Shown here: piece after piece, positions 38,701 through 46,927 of the stretch
Numbering within the stretch: position 1 is the stretch's first letter
How the letters are laid out: every line of letters begins with the position of its first letter
Source of the DNA: Alitabrizicola rongguiensis
GTDB taxonomy: Bacteria > Pseudomonadota > Alphaproteobacteria > Rhodobacterales > Rhodobacteraceae
NCBI RefSeq assembly: GCF_021491355.1
Contig: NZ_JAKENF010000005.1
Span: forward strand, 1 to 64,000
Length of the DNA: 64,000 bases
Direction: 5' to 3'
Program-made: the position numbers and the translations under genes
Notes under the pieces: model-generated
What the model was told of the DNA's origin: nothing
Databases searched by the model: none
Seen by the model: only the letters and a program-made list of their open reading frames with translations

Positions 38701-39050
38701 AGCGAGGCGATGTTGCGGTCGCGCCAACTGTAGTGGGCGCTCATCTGCCGTCCGGCGGATTGCGAGGCGGGCGAGGCGAGGAAGGCCGCGAAGACCTCTT
38801 TCAGCGGGAGGCCTGCCGCCATCATCAGCGCCTTGTCGCGATAATGGGGAAACAGCCAGTCCTGTGCCTCCATCGCCATCGCCACCGCGGCAGTCATCTC
38901 ATGGCCTGCGCCCGAGACGTGGAAATGGCCGACACCCTGATCGATCAGTGCCTGTTCCTGCCTGTCTACAAGCCTTGCCCGGTAGATTGCCCGGTATAGG
39001 GCCGCGAGATCGGTTTTCTCGCCCAGATCCGATGGATCGAGTTTCATCAA
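35754..39050 (-). CDS. Four-part fusion: E1 alpha - E1 beta - lipoyl domain - ketoacyl synthase III
   Basis: A 1098-residue protein. Residues about 15-310 are 2-oxoacid dehydrogenase E1 alpha with the TPP motif (GDG at 149-151, N179 in VEDNGWAIS). Residues 311-342 are a Pro/Ala linker. About 343-670 is E1 beta (LLGEDIEDPKGDVFG). About 685-755 is a lipoyl/biotinyl-type carrier domain with candidate lysine K719 (VEATKAAVD). About 765-1098 is beta-ketoacyl-ACP synthase III with triad C902 (NAACSG), H1033 (PHQANQ) and N1060 (GNTSSSS). All active sites look intact. No E2 acyltransferase core or E3 is fused or adjacent, so the acyl group made by E1 may pass from the lipoyl arm directly to the synthase; this is inference. 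It is divergent from fabI and the acyl operon. Confidence 0.88.
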   Translation of the reverse strand: MMKLDPSDLGEKTDLAALYRAIYRARLVDRQEQALIDQGVGHFHVSGAGHEMTAAVAMAMEAQDWLFPHYRDKALMMAAGLPLKEVFAAFLASPASQSAGRQMSAHYSWRDRNIASLVGPVGNNALQAVGAATALKDAPDHPVVICAMGDGTTQQGEVLEAFAEAARQTAPVLFLVEDNGWAISTATRGRTVFDMNGTEIDQLFGLPVMRFCGWDVDGAIAACSDAMSRVRGGSGPLILLGRFERLSDHTNADDQRIYRPDSDFKAFPGRDPVENLRAALARTGLSEARLQVMEQAVQDEVDAALAAARTENAPVSNPPVRAPFPPSLATRPDTTAEKGEQTMREALNRALQAQLASDPAVVLLGEDIEDPKGDVFGITRGLSTAFPGRVQNSALSESTIVGTSIGRALTGEKPIAFIQFADFLPLAANQIMSELATIYWRTAGHWSAPVVVMAPVGGYKPGLGPFHGQSMESVFAQCPGLDVVMPSSAADAAGLLNAALAGGRPTLFLYPKAMLNLPNKATSGDAADLFTLPGRAKRLRTGADLTVVAWGNTVPLAEAAAERLAEDGIGTDLIDLRSISPWDREMVSASIRRTGRLLVVHEENLTGGFGAEIAAHAAETARSGLRVARVGRQDTYIPFNFADQLAVLPSVSKVLEAAAGLLDLQIDWEPDSSALTDADAVLAIGSGPADDLVKVVELHVQPGDRIEEGQLVAVVEATKAAVDVCAQRAGIVADICARVGDDIRVGAAVITLEPQEGGSAPEREVPLKAVFTGRAPRIVTEKAATDHVALGAIRAVNGTRLVTTDELAARWPSRKTEDILRATGIQERHWAGPGQTLLGMATEAAKAALAAEGMAMADIGLVVAATGTPDVITPSLASRVTVAAAGDGPVPQIAAYDVNAACSGYIYAMEQAWQFLATRPEASVLVITAEILSPALDLDDPDTAVIFADAATATVVHGAGRGDTGAWRVSRPVLGGHPEPGRLISVPLGGRGYVRMLGRQVFADAVRSMTEIVNRACDASGLAIADLDALVPHQANQRIIDAVERRAGVPAFSVIERFGNTSSSSIPLALTQPGLIGDRVALCAFGGGYTTAAAIMER

Positions 39051-39543
39051 GCAGTCCGATATTGTTGCTACGTCAGGCCCACCGACTGAACGTGGCTGCC
39101 GCGGGAGCGGAGGTCGTGGACGAAAACTCTAGCAGAACCGGGGGGAGCGGCAAGCGCGGGTCCGCCGATCTGCGCGGGCAAGCGGTCTGGCGATCACGCT
39201 TTTGCAGCAATCCTCCGGCGGCAGAACCTCGTGTGCCCCAGCTCCGCCCCTGTCCGTTTGGCGGCCAGCCTGTTCCGCCCTGCGGTCCGTCCTAAAGAAG
39301 TGCTTGTGGGTGGCAAGAGAAGATGTGGAAGTCAAACACTTGTTATTAAATGAAAAAACAAGTGATTTTGGTGGATCTGGCACGATGCTCTGGCAGATGG
39401 AGGGTGGCCCGACCGGCCTGTCTCACCTCTTCTGCTTGTGGAATATGACAGACTTCGGGATACGATGCGGCCGGCCATGCTGCTGTGCAGAAATGTTACA
39501 AGTTGTTGCTACCACCTCAGCAAACTCTGGAAGGTCTGATCCA
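39051..39543. promoter_or_regulatory. Divergent promoter region of the acyl-metabolism locus
   Basis: This 493-base region separates the four-part fusion gene from the fabI-led operon and shows no convincing gene. Its middle (about 39330-39370) is far richer in A and T than the surroundings and holds an 8-bp perfect inverted repeat: CACTTGTT at 39337-39344 and AACAAGTG at 39357-39364, separated by 12 bases. This could be an operator. I found no good FNR/FixK box (TTGAT-N4-ATCAA). Confidence 0.5.
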
Positions 39544-40308
39544 ATGTTCTCACTTGCCGGAACCAAGGTCCTCGTCGTCGGCGTCGCCAATGACAGTTCG
39601 ATCGCCTATGGCTGCGCCAAGGCCTTCCGGGCGCAGGGTGCGGATCTTGCCATCACGTATCTCAACGAGAAGGCCGAACCCCATGTGCGCCCCTTGGCGG
39701 AAGAGCTTGGGGCAGAAATCGTCTTGCCTCTGGACGTGATGAAGCCCGGCCAACTCGAGGCCGTGTTTGCCGAGATCGCAGAGCGTTGGGGCCGGATCGA
39801 CACCCTTCTTCACTCGATCGCTTTCGCCCCGCGCGACGATCTGCACGGGCGGGTCGTCGATTGCTCGGCCGAGGGTTTCGCCCTGGCGATGGATGTTTCG
39901 GTGCATTCCTTCCTGCGGATGATCCGCCTGGCCGAGCCGATGATGCCGGATGGTGGCACCTGCATGGCTGTGTCCTTCTTCGGTTCGAGCCGGGTGGTGA
40001 AGAACTACAACATGATGGGCCCGGTGAAGGCTGCGTTGGAAAGCGCGGTGCGCTATGCCGCCGCCGAACTCGGGCCGAAGGGCATCTCGGTGCACGCGCT
40101 TTCCCCCGGACCGCTCAAGACGCGCGCGGCCTCGGGGATCGGGCATTTTGACCAGCTGCTCGATGCCGCAGCCGAAAAGGCGCCCATGCATACGCTCGTC
40201 TCGATCGAGGACGTGGGCGCGGTGGCGGCTTTCCTCGCCTCGCGCGAGGCGCGCAATCTGACCGGCGGGGTCCATGACATAGACAGCGGCTATTCGATTA
40301 TCGCCTGA
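39544..40308 (+). CDS. fabI: Enoyl-ACP reductase, FabI family
   Basis: A 254-residue atypical SDR enzyme expected to reduce enoyl-ACP or enoyl-CoA with NADH. It has the FabI-style cofactor loop ([18 protein letters not shown]), SIAFAP near residue 91, and the catalytic Y155-x6-K162 (YNMMGPVK). The position of E. coli Tyr146 is Phe145 here (VSFFGSS), a departure from the canonical enzyme. Start: ATG 39544, which begins directly with the FabI N-terminus. It leads the operon with DUF3141, MaoC-PTA, acetate kinase and CoA transferase, so it is probably a specialised paralogue rather than the housekeeping FabI. Confidence 0.88.
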   Translation: MFSLAGTKVLVVGVANDSSIAYGCAKAFRAQGADLAITYLNEKAEPHVRPLAEELGAEIVLPLDVMKPGQLEAVFAEIAERWGRIDTLLHSIAFAPRDDLHGRVVDCSAEGFALAMDVSVHSFLRMIRLAEPMMPDGGTCMAVSFFGSSRVVKNYNMMGPVKAALESAVRYAAAELGPKGISVHALSPGPLKTRAASGIGHFDQLLDAAAEKAPMHTLVSIEDVGAVAAFLASREARNLTGGVHDIDSGYSIIA

Positions 40309-40319
40309 AGGAGCCTTTC

Positions 40320-42965
40320 ATGGCCAGCGTTTTCGACCTCTTCGACCCACAGACCCAACCCGCGATCCCTCGTCCTGAAAGCGATGTGATCACAATTCAG
40401 ACCGCCGCGCTCGAGGCCGCACAGCGCGAGATAGGCAGCATGACGCATGCCGGCGACATCCTGTCGACCGCCGCGCTTCGTCACAGCCGCCGCATTCAGG
40501 AAACCCATGCCGAGCGTGCGCGCTCCCTGATCGGCAAGTCGCGCGCCCTGATCGGCACTCTGCGCGACGAGCAGGCGGGGGGCGGCCTGGCCCAAGCCTG
40601 GACTGACTATCTGCGCGACGCCTCTCAGCGCGCCGTGCTCGCGATGGATACGCTGCGCAAACGGGGCGACATCTTCCTCGAGCACGAAGCGGCAGGCTGC
40701 CCGCCGGTTCTGGTCTATGACTACGAGACCGTGATGGACGGCAAGGACCTCGCCTTTCCGTCGAACTATCAGTTGCTGCGCATCCTTCCGCCCGAGGGCG
40801 TGGCGGTCGATGACACCAAGCGGCCTTACATCATCATCGACCCGCGCGCCGGGCATGGGCCGGGCATCGGTGGCTTCAAGGAAGACAGCCAGGTCGGCGT
40901 TGCCCTGCGCCACGGCCATCCGGTCTATTTCGTCTCGTTCCGTCGCGAGCCCGAGCCGGGGCAATACCTGTCCTATGTCACCCGGGCCGAGGCCGCCTTT
41001 GCCCGCGAGGTGATGCGCCGCCATCCGCTGTCGGAGAAGCCGATCATCATCGGCAACTGTCAGGGCGGCTGGGCGACGCTGCTTCTGGCCGCGACCAATC
41101 CCGACCTGACCGGCCCGATCGTGGTCAACGGCGCGCCGGTGGCGCCCTGGGCGGGCGAGGTGGGCGTCAATCCTATGCGCTACAATGCCGGGGTGCTGGG
41201 CGGTACCTGGGTGCCGATGTTCCTGTCCGATCTTGGCAACGGCGTCTTCGACGGCGCGCATCTGGTCCAGAATTTCGAGCTGCTGAACCCAGGTCGGACC
41301 ATGTTCCGCAAATATGCCGACCTGTTCCGCGATGCCGGCGACAAGTCGGCCGAAGCGCGGTTCCTTGAATTCGAGACCTGGTGGGGCGGCTTCTTCCTGA
41401 TGAACGAGCCCGAGATCCACTGGATCGTCGAGCAGCTGTTCGTCGGCAATCGCCTGGTCAAGAACGAGGCGCGGCTGGAGCCGGGCCGTCCGGTGGACCT
41501 CAAGGCGATCCGCGCGCCGATCATCGTTTTCGCCAGCCACGGCGACAATATCACCCCGCCGCAGCAGGCGCTGAACTGGATCGCCGAGACCTATGCCGAT
41601 GTGCAGGAAATCCGCATCCGCGGCCAGCGCATCATCTACATGGTGCACGAACAGGTCGGCCATCTGGGCATCTTCGTGTCCTCGCAGATCGCCAACAAGG
41701 AACATAATGAGGTCGCCTCGACCCTGGCCACGATCGAGGCGCTGGCGCCCGGTCTCTACGAGATGGTGATCGAGGATTATCACGGCGACATCCAGAACCG
41801 GCAATTCACCGTCGGCTTCGTCGAGCGCACGCTGGACGACATCCGCAAGCTCGATGACGGGGTCGAAGACGAACGCCCCTTCGCCGCCGTGGCGCGCGCC
41901 TCGGAATTCCAGTCTCAGGCCTATGACATGGTGATGCGGCCCTTCGTCAAGGCGGCCGTGACCGAGACCACCGCCGAAGTCAGCCGCGCCCTGCATCCGC
42001 TGCGCCTGACCCGGGCGCTTGCCTCGTCGAAGAACCCGGTGATGAAATCGGTCGAAAACCTGGCCGAGCGGGTCGCCGAAAGCCGCGAACCCGCCAGCGA
42101 TCACAACCCCTTCGTGAAGGTCGAGGCGCTGTGGGTCGATGCGGCCGAGCAGGCGATCGACTTCTGGCGCGATGCGCGGGACATGACCTATGAGCTGGCC
42201 TTCCACGCGATGTGGAACACCCCCTGGGCGCGGGTCTTCGGCCGCACCCACGAGGCGCGCCGCACGCTCAAGAACAGCTCGGAACTGCGGAACCTGCCCG
42301 AGGTCCAGGCAGCGATCTACAACATCGAGCGCGGCGGCTTCGTCGAGGCGGTGATCCGTATGCTGGTGCTGCTGGCCGAGAACCGCGGCGGCGTCCGCCG
42401 CGACCGGCTTGAGCGGTCAAGCCGTGTCCTGACCATGGACGAGCCCTTTGCCTCTCTTTCCGCCCAGCAACGGGCGCTGATCATCCACGAGCAGACGCTG
42501 ATCGCCACCTATGACACCGAACGCGCGATCGAGACATTGCCGCTGCTGCTGAAAACGCGCGAGCAACGTGAACTGGCCGTACAGGTCGTGCAGTATATTC
42601 CGGGTGAAATCGAAGAGATGACGCCCCATACTCTGGAACTGCTGCAGCGCTTCCATGATGTGCTGGGCCTGCCGCCGATTACCGCCGATATCCTGGAGGA
42701 TCCGCTGGAAAGCATCTCCGCCGAAGGCTTCGCGCCGACCTTCTCCCGGTCGGCGGCCGCAACCGAAACGGCGGCAGTCGGTCCGGCCGTCGAGGCAGGA
42801 CCGTCAGAAGAGGCGGCGGCTTCCGGCGACGCTGCGCCGTTCGTCGAGACTGGTACCGATGCGGACCAAGCGTTGACCTCCGCCCGGCCGATGACCGAAG
42901 CTTCTGGCAGGGTGCCGCGTCGGGCGGCACTGCGCCGCGCTGCAAGCAGGAACACCGAAAATTGA
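40320..42965 (+). CDS. DUF3141 protein with PHA-synthase-like catalytic triad
   Basis: An 881-residue alpha/beta-hydrolase-type protein. Residues about 120-460 contain the lipase-like box GNCQGG with cysteine nucleophile C247, acid D409 in SHGDNITPP and histidine H448 in VGHLGIF, the arrangement of polyhydroxyalkanoate synthases. Residues about 500-790 are mostly helical and may include a TerB-like helical repeat ([20 protein letters not shown]). The tail from 790 is Ala/Pro/Glu-rich and low in complexity. It follows fabI by 11 bases with an AAGGAG site. Polymerisation or transfer of hydroxyacyl groups is plausible but unproven for this family. Confidence 0.85.
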   Translation: MASVFDLFDPQTQPAIPRPESDVITIQTAALEAAQREIGSMTHAGDILSTAALRHSRRIQETHAERARSLIGKSRALIGTLRDEQAGGGLAQAWTDYLRDASQRAVLAMDTLRKRGDIFLEHEAAGCPPVLVYDYETVMDGKDLAFPSNYQLLRILPPEGVAVDDTKRPYIIIDPRAGHGPGIGGFKEDSQVGVALRHGHPVYFVSFRREPEPGQYLSYVTRAEAAFAREVMRRHPLSEKPIIIGNCQGGWATLLLAATNPDLTGPIVVNGAPVAPWAGEVGVNPMRYNAGVLGGTWVPMFLSDLGNGVFDGAHLVQNFELLNPGRTMFRKYADLFRDAGDKSAEARFLEFETWWGGFFLMNEPEIHWIVEQLFVGNRLVKNEARLEPGRPVDLKAIRAPIIVFASHGDNITPPQQALNWIAETYADVQEIRIRGQRIIYMVHEQVGHLGIFVSSQIANKEHNEVASTLATIEALAPGLYEMVIEDYHGDIQNRQFTVGFVERTLDDIRKLDDGVEDERPFAAVARASEFQSQAYDMVMRPFVKAAVTETTAEVSRALHPLRLTRALASSKNPVMKSVENLAERVAESREPASDHNPFVKVEALWVDAAEQAIDFWRDARDMTYELAFHAMWNTPWARVFGRTHEARRTLKNSSELRNLPEVQAAIYNIERGGFVEAVIRMLVLLAENRGGVRRDRLERSSRVLTMDEPFASLSAQQRALIIHEQTLIATYDTERAIETLPLLLKTREQRELAVQVVQYIPGEIEEMTPHTLELLQRFHDVLGLPPITADILEDPLESISAEGFAPTFSRSAAATETAAVGPAVEAGPSEEAAASGDAAPFVETGTDADQALTSARPMTEASGRVPRRAALRRAASRNTEN

Positions 42966-44353
42966 AACTGGAAAACCGCACCTATGACGAGCTTGCCGTC
43001 GGAGACACTGCCGAACTGAAACGGCTGATCACGGTCGACGACCTTTATATCTTCGCGCAGTCGTCGGGAAACCATAACCCGCTGCACCTGCCCGGGCAGG
43101 ACAGCGACGGCGATGGCGAACCGGATCAGGGCGTGGCGCCGGGCATGTTCGTCGCCTCGCTGATTTCCGGGGTTCTCGGCAACTTTCTGCCCGGCCCGGG
43201 GACACTCTACCGGGCGCAGACGCTGGATTTCCGCGGCCGGTCGCAGGCAGGCGAGGAACTCGTTGCGCGGGCGACCGTCAAGGCGAAAGAGGCCGATGGC
43301 ATCGTCACCCTGATGACCGAGGTTACCCGGGTTTCGGACGGTCAGGTCATTGTCACCGGCGAGGCGCGAGTGATCGCGCCCACGCGCAAGGTTATCACAG
43401 ACGAGCTGGAAATCCCGGGACTGATCGTGCAGCGCCACCGCCATTTCGATGCGCTGCTGGAACGTGCCCGGCCGTTGCCCGCGCTAGTGACGGCCGTCGT
43501 TGCGCCGGAAGAAGAGAACTCGCTCGGCGGCGCGATCCTGGCGGCAAAGGAAAGCATCATCACGCCGATCCTTATTGGTGATCCCGACCTGATCTGCGCC
43601 GCCGCCGGTCGTCTGGGCGAAGACATTTCGGGGTTCGAACTGATTGCTGAGCCGGGGCAGGAAGCCGCGGCGCGCATCGCCTGCGAACTGGTGCACGAAG
43701 GTCGCGCGGCGGCGGTCATGAAAGGCCACCTCCATACCGACGACCTGCTGCGCCCGATGCTGGACAAGGAGAAAGGGCTGCGGTTTGGCCGCCGCTTCAC
43801 CCATATCTTCGTCATGGATGTTCCGGGAATGCCGTCGCCGCTTCTGGTGACGGATGCGGCGATCAATATTGCCCCCGATCTGGCGACCAAGGTCGATATC
43901 GTGCAGAATGCCATCGACCTGGCGCTGTCGATCGGCATCGAAACCCCGCTGGCCGGTATCCTCTCGGCGGTCGAGACGGTGAACCCGGCGATCCAGTCGT
44001 CGATAGACGCGGCGCTTCTGTCCAAGATGGCCGAGCGCGGCCAGATAAAGGGCGGGTTGGTCGATGGACCGCTGGCGATGGACAACGCGGTCGACATTGC
44101 CGCGGCGCGGACCAAGAACCTGCGATCGGCCGTGGCGGGCCATGCCAACATTCTCGTGGTGCCGGGTCTCGATGCCGGCAACATGCTGGCGAAGCAGTTG
44201 ACCTTCATCAGCCACGCCGAGGGGGCAGGGGTCGTGATGGGCGCAAAGGTGCCGGTCATCCTCAATTCGCGATCCGACAGCGAAAAGTCGCGGCTCGCCT
44301 CCTGCGCGGTCGCGGCGCTGCATGACGCACGCATCCGTGGAGTCGGAAAATGA
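42962..44353 (+). CDS. MaoC-like hydratase / phosphate acyltransferase fusion
   Basis: A 463-residue bifunctional-type protein. Residues 1-145 are a MaoC/(R)-hydratase hot-dog domain; residues about 160-463 are a PTA/PTB phosphotransacylase ([37 protein letters not shown]), converting acyl-CoA plus phosphate to acyl phosphate. The hydratase motif reads SGNHNPLH at 35-42 instead of SGDxNPxH, so the catalytic aspartate is Asn37, and an acidic DSDGDGEPD insert follows at 47-55. The hydratase part may therefore be inactive or altered. The TTG start at 42962 overlaps the preceding TGA. Acetate kinase follows directly. Confidence 0.88.
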   Translation: MKLENRTYDELAVGDTAELKRLITVDDLYIFAQSSGNHNPLHLPGQDSDGDGEPDQGVAPGMFVASLISGVLGNFLPGPGTLYRAQTLDFRGRSQAGEELVARATVKAKEADGIVTLMTEVTRVSDGQVIVTGEARVIAPTRKVITDELEIPGLIVQRHRHFDALLERARPLPALVTAVVAPEEENSLGGAILAAKESIITPILIGDPDLICAAAGRLGEDISGFELIAEPGQEAAARIACELVHEGRAAAVMKGHLHTDDLLRPMLDKEKGLRFGRRFTHIFVMDVPGMPSPLLVTDAAINIAPDLATKVDIVQNAIDLALSIGIETPLAGILSAVETVNPAIQSSIDAALLSKMAERGQIKGGLVDGPLAMDNAVDIAAARTKNLRSAVAGHANILVVPGLDAGNMLAKQLTFISHAEGAGVVMGAKVPVILNSRSDSEKSRLASCAVAALHDARIRGVGK

Positions 44354-45537
44354 AGCAGGTGATCCTGACGCTTAACGCCGGATCATCCTCGCTCAAGTTT
44401 GCACTGTTCCCGCCGGAAGGCGACATCCCGCTGGCGACCGGTCTGGTCGACCGGATCGGCGCAGACGGGGAGATGCGGCTGAAGGACGGCAACGGGGGCG
44501 CGTTGCCCCTGCCAAAAGGGGGCGACTACACGAGCCATACCCGCTCGCTCGCCACCGCTCTGGTGGCGCTGGAGATGTCCTTTCCCGGCCTGAGCGTGGC
44601 GGCGGTGGGCCATCGCGTGGTTCATGGGGGGCCGGATTTCGCGGCGCCCGTCCGAGTGGACGAGACCGTGCTGTCCGCCCTCGACCGCCTTTCGCCCTTC
44701 GCGCCGCTGCACCAGCCGCATAACCTTGCCGGCATCCGCGCCGCGATCGAGACCTTTCCCCACGCCCTTCAGGTCGCCTGCTTCGACACGGCCTTTCACC
44801 GGGGCCACAGTTTCGAGAATGATGCCTTCGCCCTGCCACGCGCCTATTTCGACAAGGGCATCCGCCGCTACGGGTTCCACGGCCTGAGCTACGATTATGT
44901 GTCCGGCCATCTGGCCATGATCGACCCCGATCTGGCGCAGGGGAGGGTGATCATCGCCCATTTGGGCAACGGAGCCTCGATGTGCGCGCTGAACGGCGGG
45001 CGGTCCGTGACCTCGACCATGGGCTTCTCGGCGCTTGACGGCCTTGCCATGGGCACGCGCTGCGGCCAGATCGACCCCGGCGCGCTTCTTTACCTGATGC
45101 AACAGGAGGGGATGGACGGCGATGCCATCTCGGACCTGCTTTACAAACGATCAGGCCTCTTGGGCCTGTCGGGCCTGTCGCATGACATGCGCGAGCTCGA
45201 AGCGGCGGACACGCCCGAAGCCCGGCAGGCCGTCGGCTATTTCATCGCGCGCATCCGGCGCGAACTCGGCGGGCTGACGGCGGTTCTCGGCGGGCTGGAT
45301 GCCCTGATCTTCACAGCCGGGATCGGTGAGAACTCGGCGCCGGTGCGAGCCGCGGTCTGCAAGGGGATGGACTGGCTCGGCCTCTCCATCGACGAGACGC
45401 GAAACGAGCAGAATGCGCCGCTCCTGAGCAAAGATGGGGCAAAAGTCCGGGTGATGGTCCTGCCGACAAACGAGGAACTGGTCATCGCGCGCGGGGCGCG
45501 CAGACTGGTGGCGGACAGCGAAAGGCCGGCAGCGTGA
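44350..45537 (+). CDS. ackA: Acetate/propionate-family kinase
   Basis: A 395-residue short-chain acyl kinase with LNAGSSSLKFALF at the N-terminus, GHRVVHGG near residue 89, RYGFHGLSY and HLGNGASM. It turns acyl phosphate and ADP into carboxylate and ATP, using the product of the upstream phosphotransacylase. Four-base overlaps on both sides (ATGA, then GTGA) show tight coupling. The true acyl chain (acetyl, propionyl, butyryl or hydroxyacyl) cannot be decided from sequence. Confidence 0.94.
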   Translation: MKQVILTLNAGSSSLKFALFPPEGDIPLATGLVDRIGADGEMRLKDGNGGALPLPKGGDYTSHTRSLATALVALEMSFPGLSVAAVGHRVVHGGPDFAAPVRVDETVLSALDRLSPFAPLHQPHNLAGIRAAIETFPHALQVACFDTAFHRGHSFENDAFALPRAYFDKGIRRYGFHGLSYDYVSGHLAMIDPDLAQGRVIIAHLGNGASMCALNGGRSVTSTMGFSALDGLAMGTRCGQIDPGALLYLMQQEGMDGDAISDLLYKRSGLLGLSGLSHDMRELEAADTPEARQAVGYFIARIRRELGGLTAVLGGLDALIFTAGIGENSAPVRAAVCKGMDWLGLSIDETRNEQNAPLLSKDGAKVRVMVLPTNEELVIARGARRLVADSERPAA

Positions 45538-46187
45538 AGCGAGCAATCAAGCCCGAGGCGGCAGCAGCCCTCATCCCTGACGGATCGGTGCTGCTTATCG
45601 GCGGTTTCATGGGTGTTGGCAGCCCGCATCGGCTGATCGACGCGCTTGTCGCGCGCGGCGCCCGCGGGATGACTGTCGTGGCGAATGATACGGCCATGCC
45701 GGGCCACGGCATCGGAAAGCTGGTGACGGCCGGCGTCATCACAAGGCTTGTCACCTCGCATATCGGGCTGAACCCCGAAACGCAGGCCAAGATGATCGCA
45801 GGCGAAATCGATGTGGAACTGGTGCCGCAGGGGTCGCTGGTCGAACGCATCCGCGCAGGCGGCGTGGGCCTCGGCGGCATCCTGACGCCGACGGGTCTTG
45901 GTACCGAGGTCGAGGACGACAAGCCGGTGATCGAGGTCGATGGCAAGCGCTTCCTTCTCGAAAAGCCGATCAAGGGCGACTTCGCCCTGATCGCCGCCCA
46001 TCAGGCCGATTACGTCGGCAACCTCGCCTATTCGCTAACCGCCCATAACTTCAACCCGATCATGGCGTTGGCCGGGGCCACCGTGATCGCGGAACCTGAT
46101 GCCATCGAGCCGGTGGGCGTGATCCCGCCCGACGCGGTCAAGACGCCGGGGGTCCTTGTCGACCACCTTATCGAACGCGCGCGTTAA
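45534..46187 (+). CDS. 3-oxoacid-type CoA transferase, subunit A
   Basis: A 217-residue alpha subunit of the AtoD/ScoA family, with the CoA-binding glycine motif LIGGFMGVGSPHRLIDAL near residue 22 and the typical LVTSHIGLNPETQAKM. GTG start at 45534 overlaps the acetate kinase stop. With subunit B it moves CoA between short-chain acids such as acetate and an oxoacid, which would recycle the acids released by the kinase. Confidence 0.93.
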   Translation: MKRAIKPEAAAALIPDGSVLLIGGFMGVGSPHRLIDALVARGARGMTVVANDTAMPGHGIGKLVTAGVITRLVTSHIGLNPETQAKMIAGEIDVELVPQGSLVERIRAGGVGLGGILTPTGLGTEVEDDKPVIEVDGKRFLLEKPIKGDFALIAAHQADYVGNLAYSLTAHNFNPIMALAGATVIAEPDAIEPVGVIPPDAVKTPGVLVDHLIERAR

Positions 46188-46197
46188 GGGAGCCGCC

Positions 46198-46851
46198 ATG
46201 GATGCCAAGGAACTGATCGCCCGCCGCGTGGCCCGCGAGATTCATCCCGGAATGCTCGTGAATCTCGGGATCGGTCTGCCGAGCCTTGTCGCGAACTTCG
46301 TCCCTGCCAATGCCGGGGTGTTCTTCCAGGCCGAGAACGGTGTGATCGGCCTGGGCGCGCGACCACCGGAAGGGATGGAGGACCCGAACCTGACCGATGC
46401 CGGTGGCGGGTTCGTAACTGCCGTTCCCGGCGCGGCCTCGATCGACAGTGCCATGAGCTTCGGGCTGATCCGGGGCGGGCATCTCGACATGACTGTTCTG
46501 GGTGGGCTTCAGGTCGATGCGAGGGGACGACTCGCCAACTGGAAGGTGCCAGGCAAGATGGTTCCCGGCATGGGCGGCGCGATGGACCTGGTGACCGGCG
46601 CGAAATCGGTCGTCGTCGCCATGCAGCACAGCGCGCGGGGCGAGCCGAAGATCGTCGCCGAATGCAGCCTGCCGCTGACCTCGCTGCGGCGGGTGAACCT
46701 GATCGTGACCGATCTTGCGGTGATCATTCCAACCGAGGATGGACTGGTGCTGACCGAAACCGCCCCGGGCATCAGCGTGGACGAGGTGCGTGCCCAGACC
46801 GGAGCGCCCCTGACGCTGGCGCCCGACCTGCGCGAAATGGAACTGGCCTGA
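46198..46851 (+). CDS. 3-oxoacid-type CoA transferase, subunit B
   Basis: A 217-residue beta subunit of the AtoA/ScoB family with the catalytic glutamate E46 in QAENGVIGLG and the conserved GGFVTAVPGAASIDSAMSFGLIRGGHLDMTVLGGLQVD. It starts at ATG 46198, ten bases after subunit A, and ends the operon. A hairpin follows at 46859-46885. Confidence 0.94.
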   Translation: MDAKELIARRVAREIHPGMLVNLGIGLPSLVANFVPANAGVFFQAENGVIGLGARPPEGMEDPNLTDAGGGFVTAVPGAASIDSAMSFGLIRGGHLDMTVLGGLQVDARGRLANWKVPGKMVPGMGGAMDLVTGAKSVVVAMQHSARGEPKIVAECSLPLTSLRRVNLIVTDLAVIIPTEDGLVLTETAPGISVDEVRAQTGAPLTLAPDLREMELA

Positions 46852-46858
46852 GGGCCTC

Positions 46859-46885
46859 GCCGGAAAGCCCTTGAAGGCTTCCGGC
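46859..46885 (+). terminator. Hairpin between convergent genes, weak terminator candidate
   Basis: GCCGGAAAGCC and GGCTTCCGGC pair into a 10-bp stem with one bulged A around a short loop, directly after the CoA-transferase stop. No clear T-run follows, so termination efficiency is uncertain. Confidence 0.45.
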
Positions 46886-46927
46886 AGACGTCTTGCAAGC
46901 AATTTGCGGTCGAACGGGCCGGGGCCA

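Noticed and set aside
39051-39543. FNR/FixK-type oxygen-control box before the acyl operon
   Set aside because: I looked for TTGAT-N4-ATCAA because similar gene sets are oxygen-regulated elsewhere, but found no acceptable match on either strand.
40290-42251. 653-codon minus-strand frame opposite DUF3141
   Set aside because: The product is Arg/Gly/His-rich antisense translation; the plus strand has the conserved triad and operon context.
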